Shown: piece by piece, positions 31,617-40,340 of the stretch
How the letters are laid out: the number at the start of each line of letters is the position of its first letter
Position numbering within the stretch: position 1 is the first letter of the stretch
Virus record (IMG/VR): IMGVR_UViG_3300046642_000365
Location: 1-45,332 of that record
Origin: a virus
Strand: one strand, 5' to 3'
Length of the DNA stretch: 45,332 nt
Translations under genes and position numbers: made by a program
Notes under the pieces: generated by a model
Told to the model about the DNA's origin: nothing
Seen by the model: only the letters and a program-made list of their open reading frames with translations
The model's database searches: none

Positions 31617-34414
31617 TGCTCGTACAGTCCCTCCTGTGGGACGATGGCTAGCAAATTGAGCGGATACGGGTGATCCTGAACTATGTAGAACTGACCTGTC
31701 CGTGAGTACTCCATCGATGTATTCACGGTCCTGTCGCCAGTGAAGAATGGCGGGGATGCATCCATCGGGCCAGTGGGAATGTCCCTGAACGACTCAACGT
31801 CAAGCTTATTCAAGTCGTACCCGTGCTTGAACTCGAGCGAGTTCCACAGCCTGAGCGTTAACTTGTTGATCCGCTTGATCTTGCCCTGCTGTGTCCCTGA
31901 CGGGGACTGCCCCTCGACTGGGAGCACCCTCATGGTCCCAGTGTATGAGTATCCCACGATCACGTTCGACGCTGGCTCGGGGAGCGTGATGACTCCGGCG
32001 ACTATCACTGCCGATGGAAGCACCGCCCCATCAGCGACCACAGTCACTGGATCCACAGCGAGGTGTCCCACAGCAACAGTCTGCACCGGGACGCCCACGT
32101 ATTGTAGAGCACAATCGAGGTGCCACATTCCTGACCTATCCGTCGAACTGGATGGGAAGAAGTCCGGGGTGAGGCGCTCGATCGTCCTGCACTGGACACC
32201 ACCAATACTCCTGAGGACGACCATGTATAGTATGTCCACATTGCCCTCAGATACGGAGCAGATCGACTCAACATGGGCGATCCCACCAAGCGCGTGCTCT
32301 TGCCACGCCGCGACTTGCTGTTCTCTCTCATAAGTGACGGAGGCCAAGGTTCCGTCATTGAGGCAGATCCAGATGATGGAGTTTGGCTCCTGAGCGTAAG
32401 CAGTCCTGTGAGCTCCCCCATCCTGCCTCATGATGTGATCGCTCGTGATCGAGAGGTCCTTCCCCACGTACGAATCGAGCGTGAACTCATAGGTCAATTC
32501 GATGAGCTTGTTCCCCGCGCGCTGCACGAAGACCACGGCGTAGCCAATCCTGAATGGCTCACACTCCAGCAGCGACCCATGGTTCGTCTGCGGAAGTATA
32601 GTGATATTGGTCGGAGTGATCGGGGCACCTAGCGTCGATGCCTTGACCTGATATTCGGCGCCCAGGGTCCCGATGAGCATGGTGGGCCCGGATACCATCC
32701 ACAGGATCGGATTGGCCCTGGTCGACGCGAGCGTGTACGTGACTCCGCTATCGTCAGTGACCACCGAGTCATATGTCGTCGGGGCAAAGTTCTGAAAGTC
32801 AGCGGACTTGGAACCATTGATCGTCTGTGGCTCCGAGCGGGTGTTGGCGAGCCAGAGCCTCTGCTCGTGGAAGGCCCCGACCGATGGCCACCCGGACGTG
32901 TCAGAGAAAGCTCCGATCCTCCAGAGCTGCGTAACACCGTTATTCCACAGCGTCATCACGTTGGTTGGGTCTGGCGGTATCTGGGCGTACAGCTGGATGC
33001 TCACGTGCTGATCATCGGTGAACACAGTAATGATCGCCCATGGCTGCTTCCCACCAAAATTGAACCGCAGGTGCCTGCCAACATCAGTGGCTGCGAAGGT
33101 CCCCGGCGTGTCGGACTGGACGTCTGCGGACGCGAGGTACGTGACCTCGGACGTGTTCATCCCCGGTGGAGTCGTCGTGAGGTCATAGCTCACAGTCACG
33201 AACTTTGGCAGCACGACCGATACCACAGAAACCAGCGCCGCGACCACCACCGTATCTGACGTGTACGCCGTGATGTGGTACCAGTTCCCATCAGTCCTGC
33301 TCTTGACGAACGCTCCCACGTCGTCATACGTGAAGATCCCGGAATTGCTCGCCGTCAATGTATTTCCGCCAGTGAACGTGAGCTTCGTCCCACTGGGGAC
33401 ATCAGACTTGATGTTCGCCACCGGACAGACCGTGGCGTGCGTCGCATCTATGATCACCAGGATCTGGGCGAGCTTATAGACGTTGTCCTGGCGATACTCG
33501 ACGTACTGCCCAACGCCAGCCGCGAAGATCAACGCCCCAGCGAACCTGTAGTCATAGTTGTGCGTGGGATTCACTGTGGGCATCACCGACCCCTGGAGGA
33601 CCACGTGGTCGTTGTCAATCTTCGTGACCTTATAGTTGCCATTTCCGAACGGAAAATTTGCCGGGACGAACGTGCCGCCAGTATTGGGGATGCTGTACGT
33701 GAGTCCCTCCACCGTCACGTTATCGTTCGTGTTGAACCCGTGAGCCACCACGTGGAGGCTGATGCTCCCGCCGATACCACCCGGTCCAGTTCCCGTGACT
33801 CCAGTGATGGACTTGACCGTGCCTGGGGTGAAGACGTCCCCGTTGAAGGCCACAGCGTTCGCCGTGCAGCTAACATTGCTCACGGTGAGCTGACCAACCT
33901 GTGGGGTGGACAAGTATGGGCCATCGAAAGTGACCAGCGGAACGAGCGCCCAGCTGTTCGCCCCAAGCCTCTCAAGCTTCTGGGACTGGTGATCATGGTG
34001 GAAGATGTAGAGTATGTCCGCGGACTGGGTGAAGGTCAGTCCCTCAAGGTCCGCCTCCGCGTACGGAGTCACGACCTCCAGTGGCACGCCACTTCCCGGG
34101 GCAGTCTCAACGAACCCGCCATCGAACCAGACACGCACGTAGAACTCCCCCAGCTCTATGACGTACTCCTGGTTGTCGCTGAACGCGAACTTGTGGATGA
34201 TCGTCCGCTTGAGTGCGGCACTCCTCCCGCCAAACTTCGCGTCACTAACGTACTGAGTCCCCGGACGATAAGAGATCGGTCCCTGCTTACGAACTAGAAA
34301 GTTCTTCAGTAACTCCGCGCCGTTCTGATACTTCTGGACATCCACCCTCCCGCGCATGTACGGCGAGAGCTCTCCCGCCGTGAAGTTGGTCTGTATGAAG
34401 TTCGAGCGTGGCAT
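31613..34414 (-). CDS. tail tubular protein B-like (gp12-like)
   Basis: A 933-residue protein starting at MPRSNFIQTNFTAGELSP, the standard opening of gp12-type tail nozzle proteins (FTAGELSPYMRGRVDVQKY, then NFLVRKQGPISYRPGT). Typical internal landmarks: DNQEYVIELG with YVRVW, and WPSVGAFHEQRLWLANT in the middle. It forms the distal tail tube that carries fibres. It is longer than T7 gp12 (794 residues), with extra beta domains at about residues 180-450. One base separates it from the gp11-like gene. Confidence 0.92.
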   Translation of the reverse strand: MPRSNFIQTNFTAGELSPYMRGRVDVQKYQNGAELLKNFLVRKQGPISYRPGTQYVSDAKFGGRSAALKRTIIHKFAFSDNQEYVIELGEFYVRVWFDGGFVETAPGSGVPLEVVTPYAEADLEGLTFTQSADILYIFHHDHQSQKLERLGANSWALVPLVTFDGPYLSTPQVGQLTVSNVSCTANAVAFNGDVFTPGTVKSITGVTGTGPGGIGGSISLHVVAHGFNTNDNVTVEGLTYSIPNTGGTFVPANFPFGNGNYKVTKIDNDHVVLQGSVMPTVNPTHNYDYRFAGALIFAAGVGQYVEYRQDNVYKLAQILVIIDATHATVCPVANIKSDVPSGTKLTFTGGNTLTASNSGIFTYDDVGAFVKSRTDGNWYHITAYTSDTVVVAALVSVVSVVLPKFVTVSYDLTTTPPGMNTSEVTYLASADVQSDTPGTFAATDVGRHLRFNFGGKQPWAIITVFTDDQHVSIQLYAQIPPDPTNVMTLWNNGVTQLWRIGAFSDTSGWPSVGAFHEQRLWLANTRSEPQTINGSKSADFQNFAPTTYDSVVTDDSGVTYTLASTRANPILWMVSGPTMLIGTLGAEYQVKASTLGAPITPTNITILPQTNHGSLLECEPFRIGYAVVFVQRAGNKLIELTYEFTLDSYVGKDLSITSDHIMRQDGGAHRTAYAQEPNSIIWICLNDGTLASVTYEREQQVAAWQEHALGGIAHVESICSVSEGNVDILYMVVLRSIGGVQCRTIERLTPDFFPSSSTDRSGMWHLDCALQYVGVPVQTVAVGHLAVDPVTVVADGAVLPSAVIVAGVITLPEPASNVIVGYSYTGTMRVLPVEGQSPSGTQQGKIKRINKLTLRLWNSLEFKHGYDLNKLDVESFRDIPTGPMDASPPFFTGDRTVNTSMEYSRTGQFYIVQDHPYPLNLLAIVPQEGLYEQ

Positions 34415-34415
34415 G

Positions 34416-35015
34416 TCATGTCTGTGGGTCCCTGACCCACCCACGGTTCGGTCCTATCCTGACATTCACGAACTCGTCCGCGATCAGGGATGGCGGATAA
34501 TCCTCGGTGGCATCCACGTGGCGCGCCTTCGGCATGAGCAACTTAAATTCCTCCATGAGTGAGGTCTTCAGGTCCGCCGATTGTGTCAGTGGGAATGCGA
34601 TCTTCATCGCAACGTGGAGCGAGAGCACCTGCACGAACATCGAGTCGAACAGGGCGGTGTCCTGAATATCGGCGACATACTTGAGGTTCAGCACTGCCTC
34701 ATCGGTGAGTACTCTGCCATTCTCCACCTTGTAGATCTTGTCAGCGTCATCCGTCCCAAGGACCCTGATATAGTCCGCTGGGAGGGCGTACGCGAGAGTG
34801 TTGCCCCAGAGCGGGGGATTATTGTTCGGTCCCAGGATGACCCTCTTGATCGCGAAGTTCCACGGATGCATCCTGAGGACCGCGCGCCTGGAGAAGTCGT
34901 AGTGCTGTCGGCAGAGCCTCCCCTCCTTGGTGGGATCATCCAGCGTGACGAGGACGCCCTCAGCGCCAACGCAACTGAGGGCGAGGTTCGCAATATCTGT
35001 GCTCGTCACTGGCAT
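34416..35015 (-). CDS. tail tubular protein A-like (gp11-like)
   Basis: A 199-residue adaptor with the characteristic gp11 pattern: DIANLALSCVGAEG, CRQHYDFSRRAVLRMHPWNF and the AxRVILGPNNNPP loop in similar positions to T7 gp11 (196 residues). It forms the ring between portal and nozzle and opens with portal binding. Length and order match the family closely. Confidence 0.92.
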   Translation of the reverse strand: MPVTSTDIANLALSCVGAEGVLVTLDDPTKEGRLCRQHYDFSRRAVLRMHPWNFAIKRVILGPNNNPPLWGNTLAYALPADYIRVLGTDDADKIYKVENGRVLTDEAVLNLKYVADIQDTALFDSMFVQVLSLHVAMKIAFPLTQSADLKTSLMEEFKLLMPKARHVDATEDYPPSLIADEFVNVRIGPNRGWVRDPQT

Positions 35016-35064
35016 CTGTTCCCCCGCGAGTCACCCATGAAACTCACGGGGGTGTCAGGTGCCA

Positions 35065-35634
35065 CTAATCGACCACGTAGTTGACGTAGCCGAAGATGTT
35101 GGCCGCGATCGTCACGTTGGCGGTCTTCACCGTCGCAATGAGAATGCAGTCCCTCTTCACCACGTAACCCACATAGTGAGCTATGGTATCTGCGAAGTTT
35201 CCAGACGCCGCAGCACCAGCCGGGGCGAATGACCCCAGCAAGTTGCCCGTATCGGCCAGTGCGGCCTGTCCCGAGAGTCCCTCATAGAGCTCCTTCTCGT
35301 ACAGTGCCGCCTCGGCCTCGAGGGCGTTCGTTGCCGCGTTCTGGTCCAGTACTCCCAGGCCATCACGCGCCGCTAACCCAATATCGAATGTTGACGTGGC
35401 CGATGGACTCCCATCGATCCAGATGTCAGATTTCGCGATTCGGGCGTTTTTTGGAACGATGCACAGTCCGATGATCGTGGTGTTCGCCGCCTCCGTGCCC
35501 GCGAGGGCATAGAAGAACGTCGAGCGCCGAGCTCGGCCATAGTGCGCTTGTGGTGCCACGGGACGATACTCCTGTGTCTGTGGAGACATCTGATTCATCT
35601 CCACGCTAAACACCGTTGGTACAATTACTGCCAT
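35065..35634 (-). CDS. putative head/decoration protein
   Basis: A 189-residue protein between capsid and tail tube A. It is beta-rich with two domains: STFFYALAGTEAANTTIIGL and the closing VKRDCILIATVKTANVTIAANI, both in the style of small virion proteins that form beta-barrels. Related podoviruses often encode such a protein here; it may decorate the capsid or form the neck. No enzymatic motif. Confidence 0.6.
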   Translation of the reverse strand: MAVIVPTVFSVEMNQMSPQTQEYRPVAPQAHYGRARRSTFFYALAGTEAANTTIIGLCIVPKNARIAKSDIWIDGSPSATSTFDIGLAARDGLGVLDQNAATNALEAEAALYEKELYEGLSGQAALADTGNLLGSFAPAGAAASGNFADTIAHYVGYVVKRDCILIATVKTANVTIAANIFGYVNYVVD

Positions 35635-35650
35635 AATGTTTTACCTTTCG

Positions 35651-35899
35651 TTATACCAGTGCCGCGATCGCGGTCTCTGCCGACGCAGTATTGGTCCCGT
35701 CACGAATGATCGCGATGTAAGCCATCAGCCCCTGTATCTGGGCATCTGTTGGCTGAATCACGGTAGACGTGGGAACTTCCTGGTTGGGCCTGAATGCGTT
35801 AGCATTCGCGCCACCGCCCACGTTGACGTGAGTGATGGCGGCGCCCTCCTCGGTAGTTCCGGGAGATAGTGCGTCAATCCTGATCCTGAACGCGTGCAT
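35651..35899 (-). CDS. small hypothetical virion-region protein
   Basis: An 82-residue protein just downstream of the major capsid protein gene (three bases after its stop). It starts MHAFRIRIDALSPGTTEEG and ends with a hydrophobic AYIAIIRDGTNTASAETAIAAL segment. The position suggests a capsid-associated protein. No family recognised. Confidence 0.55.
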   Translation of the reverse strand: MHAFRIRIDALSPGTTEEGAAITHVNVGGGANANAFRPNQEVPTSTVIQPTDAQIQGLMAYIAIIRDGTNTASAETAIAALV

Positions 35900-35902
35900 A
35901 AG

Positions 35903-36799
35903 TTATACGGTTTCGTCGCACTTGACCTCGATCACCTTCTCCTCCCACATGCGAGTCGCGCCGAAGGAAGCACACACGTACACCTGTATGCTATTCCGCT
36001 TGTCTCGCCGTGGGCCGACATCGACCGCGATCTCTTGCGCGGACGCGAGCAGCAGCCCCTGACGCTCAAAGAAGAGGGCTCGACGATAGCTATTGGTGTC
36101 AAGCAGGAGTCGATTACTCCTCACCCACTTGAAGCCCATGAACGTGTCGATCTCTCCAGCAACCAGCGCCTTGACGGTGTTGTAGTTGCTGTTGGTAACT
36201 TCGGTCGTTCGGAGCAGTGCCTGAATCTGCGACGGATCGATCACGGCCACCAGGTCGTGCTCTCCCTCGTTCGCAGCCTCAGCCTTATCCAGAAGATACC
36301 TGACCTTGCGAAGCTTGCCAATGGTCAGGTTCGAGTTAGCAGCCACGCCAGACTCCACGTAATTCACGGCGACCTGCTGAGTGGATGGGAAGGTGATGTT
36401 CACCTCACCCGTCTTACCAGCATAGGACGTCGCGTACGCGGCCTGGATCATGACGTCGTCCATCTTGCGCCCGAGGGCGTAGATGGCGTTCATCGTGTAA
36501 CTCGAGGTAGGATCCGCGAGCATGCGCAAGCGGTCCTTGTTGTCGATCAGGTCCGCCCAGTCAAAGTCCCTGAGCGCCACCCTACGCCTATCGTGATCCG
36601 TCCCGACCAGGGGCGTGTCACTGTGCCGATTGACGACCTCCACGGCATCCGTGGGGCCGATGCGATCATAGAACTCAAATTCAGCGTGCTGGGACTCCGT
36701 CCTGACGTGTGGCCGGATGCGGGACCCCATCTGCTGGAACTTGATCTCAATGTTGCTCCGGTACGCATTAACCAGGGCAATGTCGATTGAGAAAGCCAT
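35903..36799 (-). CDS. major capsid protein
   Basis: A 298-residue protein recognised as a phage capsid of the PF19821/phage_capsid_2 type: DRRRVALRDFDWADLIDNKD followed by RLRMLADPTSSYTMNAIY and GRKMDDVMIQAA. It probably adopts the HK97 fold like all tailed-phage capsids. It lies between scaffold and tail genes, as gp10 does in T7. A 188-bp hairpin-rich spacer precedes it, which could adjust its mRNA level or stability. Confidence 0.9.
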   Translation of the reverse strand: MAFSIDIALVNAYRSNIEIKFQQMGSRIRPHVRTESQHAEFEFYDRIGPTDAVEVVNRHSDTPLVGTDHDRRRVALRDFDWADLIDNKDRLRMLADPTSSYTMNAIYALGRKMDDVMIQAAYATSYAGKTGEVNITFPSTQQVAVNYVESGVAANSNLTIGKLRKVRYLLDKAEAANEGEHDLVAVIDPSQIQALLRTTEVTNSNYNTVKALVAGEIDTFMGFKWVRSNRLLLDTNSYRRALFFERQGLLLASAQEIAVDVGPRRDKRNSIQVYVCASFGATRMWEEKVIEVKCDETV

Positions 36800-36829
36800 A
36801 TAATCAGATCCGTCTTAACTCTGCCGGTG

Positions 36830-36945
36830 TGAGTTCCCCGCAAGAGCGGACTCTGACCTCTGTGGGACTCGCCCCACTATCGCCGAGATCGGGACTCGGA
36901 CCCTGCCAGGCCTGTGAGGTTATCTGGCGCTCTGACCAGACAATA
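36830..36945 (-). ncRNA. hairpin-rich, tRNA-like spacer before the capsid gene
   Basis: On the minus strand four stems can be drawn: 36905-36928 (GCCAG/CTGGC), 36883-36899 (CCGAG/CTCGG), 36862-36877 (GTGGG/CCCAC) and 36831-36853 (GAGT-CCGC with an AAGA loop on plus). GGGTCCGAGTCCC (36891-36903 region) resembles a T-arm, and GGTCAGAGCGCCAG upstream a D-arm, with a CTCACAG segment like a Val(CAC) anticodon loop; but no acceptor stem pairs and the anticodon stem fails. So it may be a decayed tRNA or a processing/stability element, not a working tRNA. Confidence 0.35.
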
Positions 36946-36987
36946 ATGCCACATGGATTATGAGTAAACATTGATGTTCCAGGACAA

Positions 36988-37800
36988 TTATGTCTGGACC
37001 CCAGGGAATGCCCTGCGGTGCAGATCCAACCATCGCTCGACGGCCTGCTTATGTCCAACCTCCCTCTCTCCGTTGAGAGCCTTCTGGAACTCAGAGTCCA
37101 TCTTCAAGGTCTCGATCTCCTGGACGGCCTGCGTTGATCCCTTCAATCCTCCCATCCCCGGACCACCGTCCCGCGTCCTGCCCTCAGAGATCCTGGTCCC
37201 GATCGTGTGAAGCATCCGGATCAAGCCCACGTGATTGCCCAGCCCCGACTCCAATTCCTGGAACACGTCATCTCCCCCGAACGTCCTAAGCGCAGTCTTC
37301 GCCACATCCATGTTCGCGTCAAACTTATCGCCCCAGTCCCTCCTGAGCGCCTCAGTCGCGGATGCCCTGGCAGTCTCCATGCTCCCCATGATGGACTTGT
37401 GGTTCTGGTTAAGTCCCCCAATGTAGAAGTCCATGACCCCGCGGAACTGTGAATCCGTCAATCCGAGCTTGTGCGCCTGACTCCTGAAGTTGTCCACGTT
37501 CGCCTGATCCATGACGAGTCCATCCGCCGGGACTGCCGTTGGCTTCCCATACTTATCGTGCGTCTCCGGGCGCCCAAGAGCATTCCACACTCCGTCCCAC
37601 TCGGACGGCTGCGCGTTCTGCCCAGGAACCGCGATCCTCTTCGCCCCGATCATCTTCTCGGCATTGATGTAGTTCTTGGCCAGGGTCGCAACGTCAGGCA
37701 CGCTCGCCAACACCGGGCTCGACCTGATGTCCTCCGGGAGCGTGTCCGACCACCTCCCGCCATTTCCCCCAGCTCCACCTCCCCCATCCGCCGGCGCCAT
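36988..37800 (-). CDS. capsid scaffolding protein
   Basis: A 270-residue protein; ATG 37800 gives the Gly-rich start MAPADGGGGAGGNGGRW and lies eight bases after the upstream stop. It is hydrophilic and helical (SEWDGVWNALGRPETHDKYG; NVDNFRSQAHKLGLTDSQF) and ends in a basic region (HKQAVERWLDLHRRAFPG), as in T7 gp9-type scaffolds whose C-terminus binds the capsid. The site between portal/Bbp19 and capsid supports this. Confidence 0.85.
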   Translation of the reverse strand: MAPADGGGGAGGNGGRWSDTLPEDIRSSPVLASVPDVATLAKNYINAEKMIGAKRIAVPGQNAQPSEWDGVWNALGRPETHDKYGKPTAVPADGLVMDQANVDNFRSQAHKLGLTDSQFRGVMDFYIGGLNQNHKSIMGSMETARASATEALRRDWGDKFDANMDVAKTALRTFGGDDVFQELESGLGNHVGLIRMLHTIGTRISEGRTRDGGPGMGGLKGSTQAVQEIETLKMDSEFQKALNGEREVGHKQAVERWLDLHRRAFPGVQT

Positions 37801-37807
37801 GCATATG

Positions 37808-38101
37808 TTATGTGATCTCACCTTCCACCAATCCTCTCTCCACCTGCTTAATGATCTCCTCGTGATCGCGTCGTGCGAAACGCAGGATGCTGAGGGCGAG
37901 GTGTCGCTGACCCTCATGGAAACTCGTCATGTGCGGATCACCAGCCACGAACGTGGGCCTAGTGACCATTCCCGCCCTGATGATGTGCCTGAGCACTACC
38001 TCCCCATCCGGGGTGTCAAACACCCTCCTATATGAGGCATGCATGCTCACCCTGTCCCGGGCCATGGACCTCACCCGCTGGTATGTCTCCTTCAGGCTCA
38101 T
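37808..38101 (-). CDS. Bbp19-like small structural protein
   Basis: A 97-residue protein resembling the Bbp19 family of podoviruses: YRRVFDTPDGEVVLRHII, then TRPTFVAGDPHMTSFHEG and RHLALSILRFA. Bbp19-type proteins are encoded between portal and scaffold genes, as here; their exact role is not settled. ATGA overlap with the portal gene. Confidence 0.82.
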   Translation of the reverse strand: MSLKETYQRVRSMARDRVSMHASYRRVFDTPDGEVVLRHIIRAGMVTRPTFVAGDPHMTSFHEGQRHLALSILRFARRDHEEIIKQVERGLVEGEIT

Positions 38102-39783
38102 TGCCGCTGCATCTGCTGCGCCTGGGCCACATTCTTCAGCGCGTTGCTGGCTGGCTCGGCGGCCTGGGCGAACTGCTGCATCTCCTGGAGCTTCTGCTTA
38201 CGTTCCCTTATCGCAGCCACATCCCGGCTGTTCCTGATGATCTCGCGCGGGACTCCCCTGATCAGGGCATACTTCTTCACCATCTGGTCCATGTCGAGCG
38301 TGTCCATGACGTTCGGATCCACCTGGGCTAGCGGGATCATGTCCTGCATGAACTGAGACATCGACTGACCCTTGACTCCGAGCTGTGCCCTGGCCGCCGG
38401 AGAGATGTATCCAACGTTCAACTTCCTCCGCTGAATCATGGCCGGGGCGGGCGGAACCCTCCCGTGCGCCAGGAGGAGTCTGTAAGTCCTCTGGATGGTG
38501 GGACCGAGTAGCTCAGTCTGCTGACGCGCCAACATCGGGGCAAGCAGTCGCAGCTTCTCGTCTCGTCGGTCCGCGACCTCGTATGCCGTCATCTCCTTGT
38601 TCTCCTTCTGCATCTTGAGCCACTCGGAATAGAAGCACCTCCTGATGTAGTCCCTCTTCTGGTTGGGATACTCGATGCTGAGCTGTATGTTCCCCTTGAA
38701 CTCGAGCGCCTCAATCTTCTCAGCGCTCGGCTCCTTGAAGATGAGTGACCCAGGCGCCGTCTTGATCGGGAGGAGGTACCCGTCATCAGGGACCATCAGG
38801 GGAGGATCTATCGCCTTCTGCGCGGCCTTCAATATGACCTTCTCCATCTGATTCAGGGACTTGATGTCGGGCAGGCACTTCATCGCGGGTCCACGGCCAT
38901 AGACCTCCCCGGCGATCTTCAGCCACCTGGACACGTGGTAGCAGAACTGGTCGTACCCCTCCTCGAGTAGCAGCTCCCTGGTCGTCTCCGCCACGTACAC
39001 GGACGCGAACCTCTTGTTCTTGGAGTCCAGCATCGACACGTCCCTGTCCTCCCTCGGATAGACCGCATGAACGACCCTGAACTCCTTGTCGATCCCGGAC
39101 GGTGCCTCGATGATCTTCATCAGCTTCGGCGCCACGTCACGTCCGAACTCCTGGAGGATCTGCCTCCCGGTCCACGTGAAGTACCTAAAGATCGTATCCA
39201 CTACCCCGTCCTTATTCTCCAAGTAGTAGCAATCCGCCAAGGGGAACGACTTGAAGATCACGTGTCCCCCAAGTTCGTCGCTCCACTCCTGCGAGATCAC
39301 CAATGATCCGAAAGCCCCAAGGTCCAGATACCCCTCGTGGTACGTGGGATTCATCCTCGACCGCGGGTCCGCGTACGTCGTGTAGATCAAGTCACTCACG
39401 TGCTCCAGCCACAGGAGCGACTCGTCATCGTCCATCCACTCGTTGGTCCCCTCGATCCCCAGCTCGAACCACCTCTCGATGGGACTCGTCAGGTACGAGT
39501 GCAGTCCCGACGCCAGCTCCTCATTCGCGTCGATCGCCGTCCCGTCATAGATCAGGTCGTACCTCCGGTATCCCGGGACCATCTGCCTGTTGAAGTCCAG
39601 CGTGTCTGGGCGCACCAGCTCCTTCAGGTCCTGCAGGTGCCCATCCCACGTGGCCCTCTTGCTCCTCGCGATGAGGAACCTGTTAAAGACGTAGATCGCG
39701 AGGTCCGGCACACCGCTGCCACGAGCCCCGTCCGAGTCCAGCGTCATCGCTGGATTAACTATCCCTGAAGTTCCAGTAAACAC
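38098..39783 (-). CDS. portal (head-tail connector) protein, gp8-like
   Basis: A 561-residue portal. It starts with GTG behind a strong GGAGGA ribosome site. Diagnostic segments: FLIARSKRATWDGHLQDL, YDGTAIDANEELASGLHSYL, SPIERWFELG and the C-terminal helix-rich QMVKKYALIRGVP region followed by a Gln/Met-rich tail. The length is close to T7 gp8 (536 residues). It forms the dodecameric packaging vertex and binds terminase. No HNH or protease fusion is seen. Confidence 0.93.
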   Translation of the reverse strand: MFTGTSGIVNPAMTLDSDGARGSGVPDLAIYVFNRFLIARSKRATWDGHLQDLKELVRPDTLDFNRQMVPGYRRYDLIYDGTAIDANEELASGLHSYLTSPIERWFELGIEGTNEWMDDDESLLWLEHVSDLIYTTYADPRSRMNPTYHEGYLDLGAFGSLVISQEWSDELGGHVIFKSFPLADCYYLENKDGVVDTIFRYFTWTGRQILQEFGRDVAPKLMKIIEAPSGIDKEFRVVHAVYPREDRDVSMLDSKNKRFASVYVAETTRELLLEEGYDQFCYHVSRWLKIAGEVYGRGPAMKCLPDIKSLNQMEKVILKAAQKAIDPPLMVPDDGYLLPIKTAPGSLIFKEPSAEKIEALEFKGNIQLSIEYPNQKRDYIRRCFYSEWLKMQKENKEMTAYEVADRRDEKLRLLAPMLARQQTELLGPTIQRTYRLLLAHGRVPPAPAMIQRRKLNVGYISPAARAQLGVKGQSMSQFMQDMIPLAQVDPNVMDTLDMDQMVKKYALIRGVPREIIRNSRDVAAIRERKQKLQEMQQFAQAAEPASNALKNVAQAQQMQRQ

Positions 39784-39784
39784 G

Positions 39785-40015
39785 TCATCCTCCTAATAGC
39801 GACTTCTTACTAGAAGTCTGATTACCAACGCCCAGCCCCCCGGTCAGCATCGTCGACCCAATGCCCTGGCGTCGATTCCACGCGGCCTGGGCAGCTGTGG
39901 CTCCCACTGACGCGTCCGCCAATGCTGGCGGCTTCGGCGGCGGAGGAGGCGCCGCGGGACCTCCCCCGAACCTACAATCTATCATGTCAGCAATATTCCT
40001 GCACAAGTTTCTCAT
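39785..40015 (-). CDS. small Pro-rich conserved phage protein
   Basis: A 76-residue protein with a central proline run (AAPPPPPKPPALADASVG), then RRQGIGSTMLTGGLGV and a terminal KSLLGG. This pattern (proline block, then STxLTGxxGV...LLG) is common for a small protein between terminase and portal genes in podoviruses. Its role in the virion is unknown. It overlaps the previous gene by 29 bases. Confidence 0.75.
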   Translation of the reverse strand: MRNLCRNIADMIDCRFGGGPAAPPPPPKPPALADASVGATAAQAAWNRRQGIGSTMLTGGLGVGNQTSSKKSLLGG

Positions 40016-40340
40016 GTCTCACCTTTCGTAGTATTCTCTCCAATTCATACTTCCTAAGTTTCCCGCGCCGCACGAATGTGACGTACCGCATGGGATATGG
40101 CATCACCACTAACAGGGTCTTGATCGCGTCACGTCCAATCGCCAGGAAGACGTGCCAAGCGTGCTCCTCGGGCCACACCTCAGCCATCACGATAGTCTCC
40201 GCGCTCATGAATAAGTACCCGTATTCCCCAAAATGCACCATGTCGCTTCCCAGCTCTCCGGTCTTGGACAGTCCCGGATACTCGTCATAGAGCCGCTGTG
40301 CTATCGCGAGGGCACTATTGGAATGAATTTGACAAATCAT
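39987..40340 (-). CDS. conserved phage protein, possibly GNAT-like
   Basis: A 117-residue protein encoded between large terminase and the Pro-rich protein. GYLFMSAETIVMAEVW, WHVFLAIGRDAIKTLL and RYVTFVRRGKLRKYELERIL form an alternating strand-helix pattern that resembles DUF2833-like or degenerate GNAT-like phage proteins. No active-site residues can be named. ATGA overlap with the terminase stop. Confidence 0.6.
   Translation of the reverse strand: MICQIHSNSALAIAQRLYDEYPGLSKTGELGSDMVHFGEYGYLFMSAETIVMAEVWPEEHAWHVFLAIGRDAIKTLLVVMPYPMRYVTFVRRGKLRKYELERILRKVRHEKLVQEYC

Noticed and set aside
33275-34297. 340-residue open frame antisense to tail tubular protein B
   Set aside because: Sense strand is clearly gp12-like; the antisense product is Arg/His/Val-rich without any motif.
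35894-36790. 298-residue frame antisense to the capsid gene
   Set aside because: Exact shadow of the capsid reading frame, no ribosome site or domain.
36860-36935. Functional tRNA-Val(CAC)
   Set aside because: Only T-arm- and D-arm-like pieces; the acceptor stem does not pair and the anticodon loop would be about 12 bases.
36804-37058. 84-residue frame on the minus strand across the capsid spacer
   Set aside because: Overlaps the hairpin region and the end of the scaffold gene; no ribosome site and random-looking composition.
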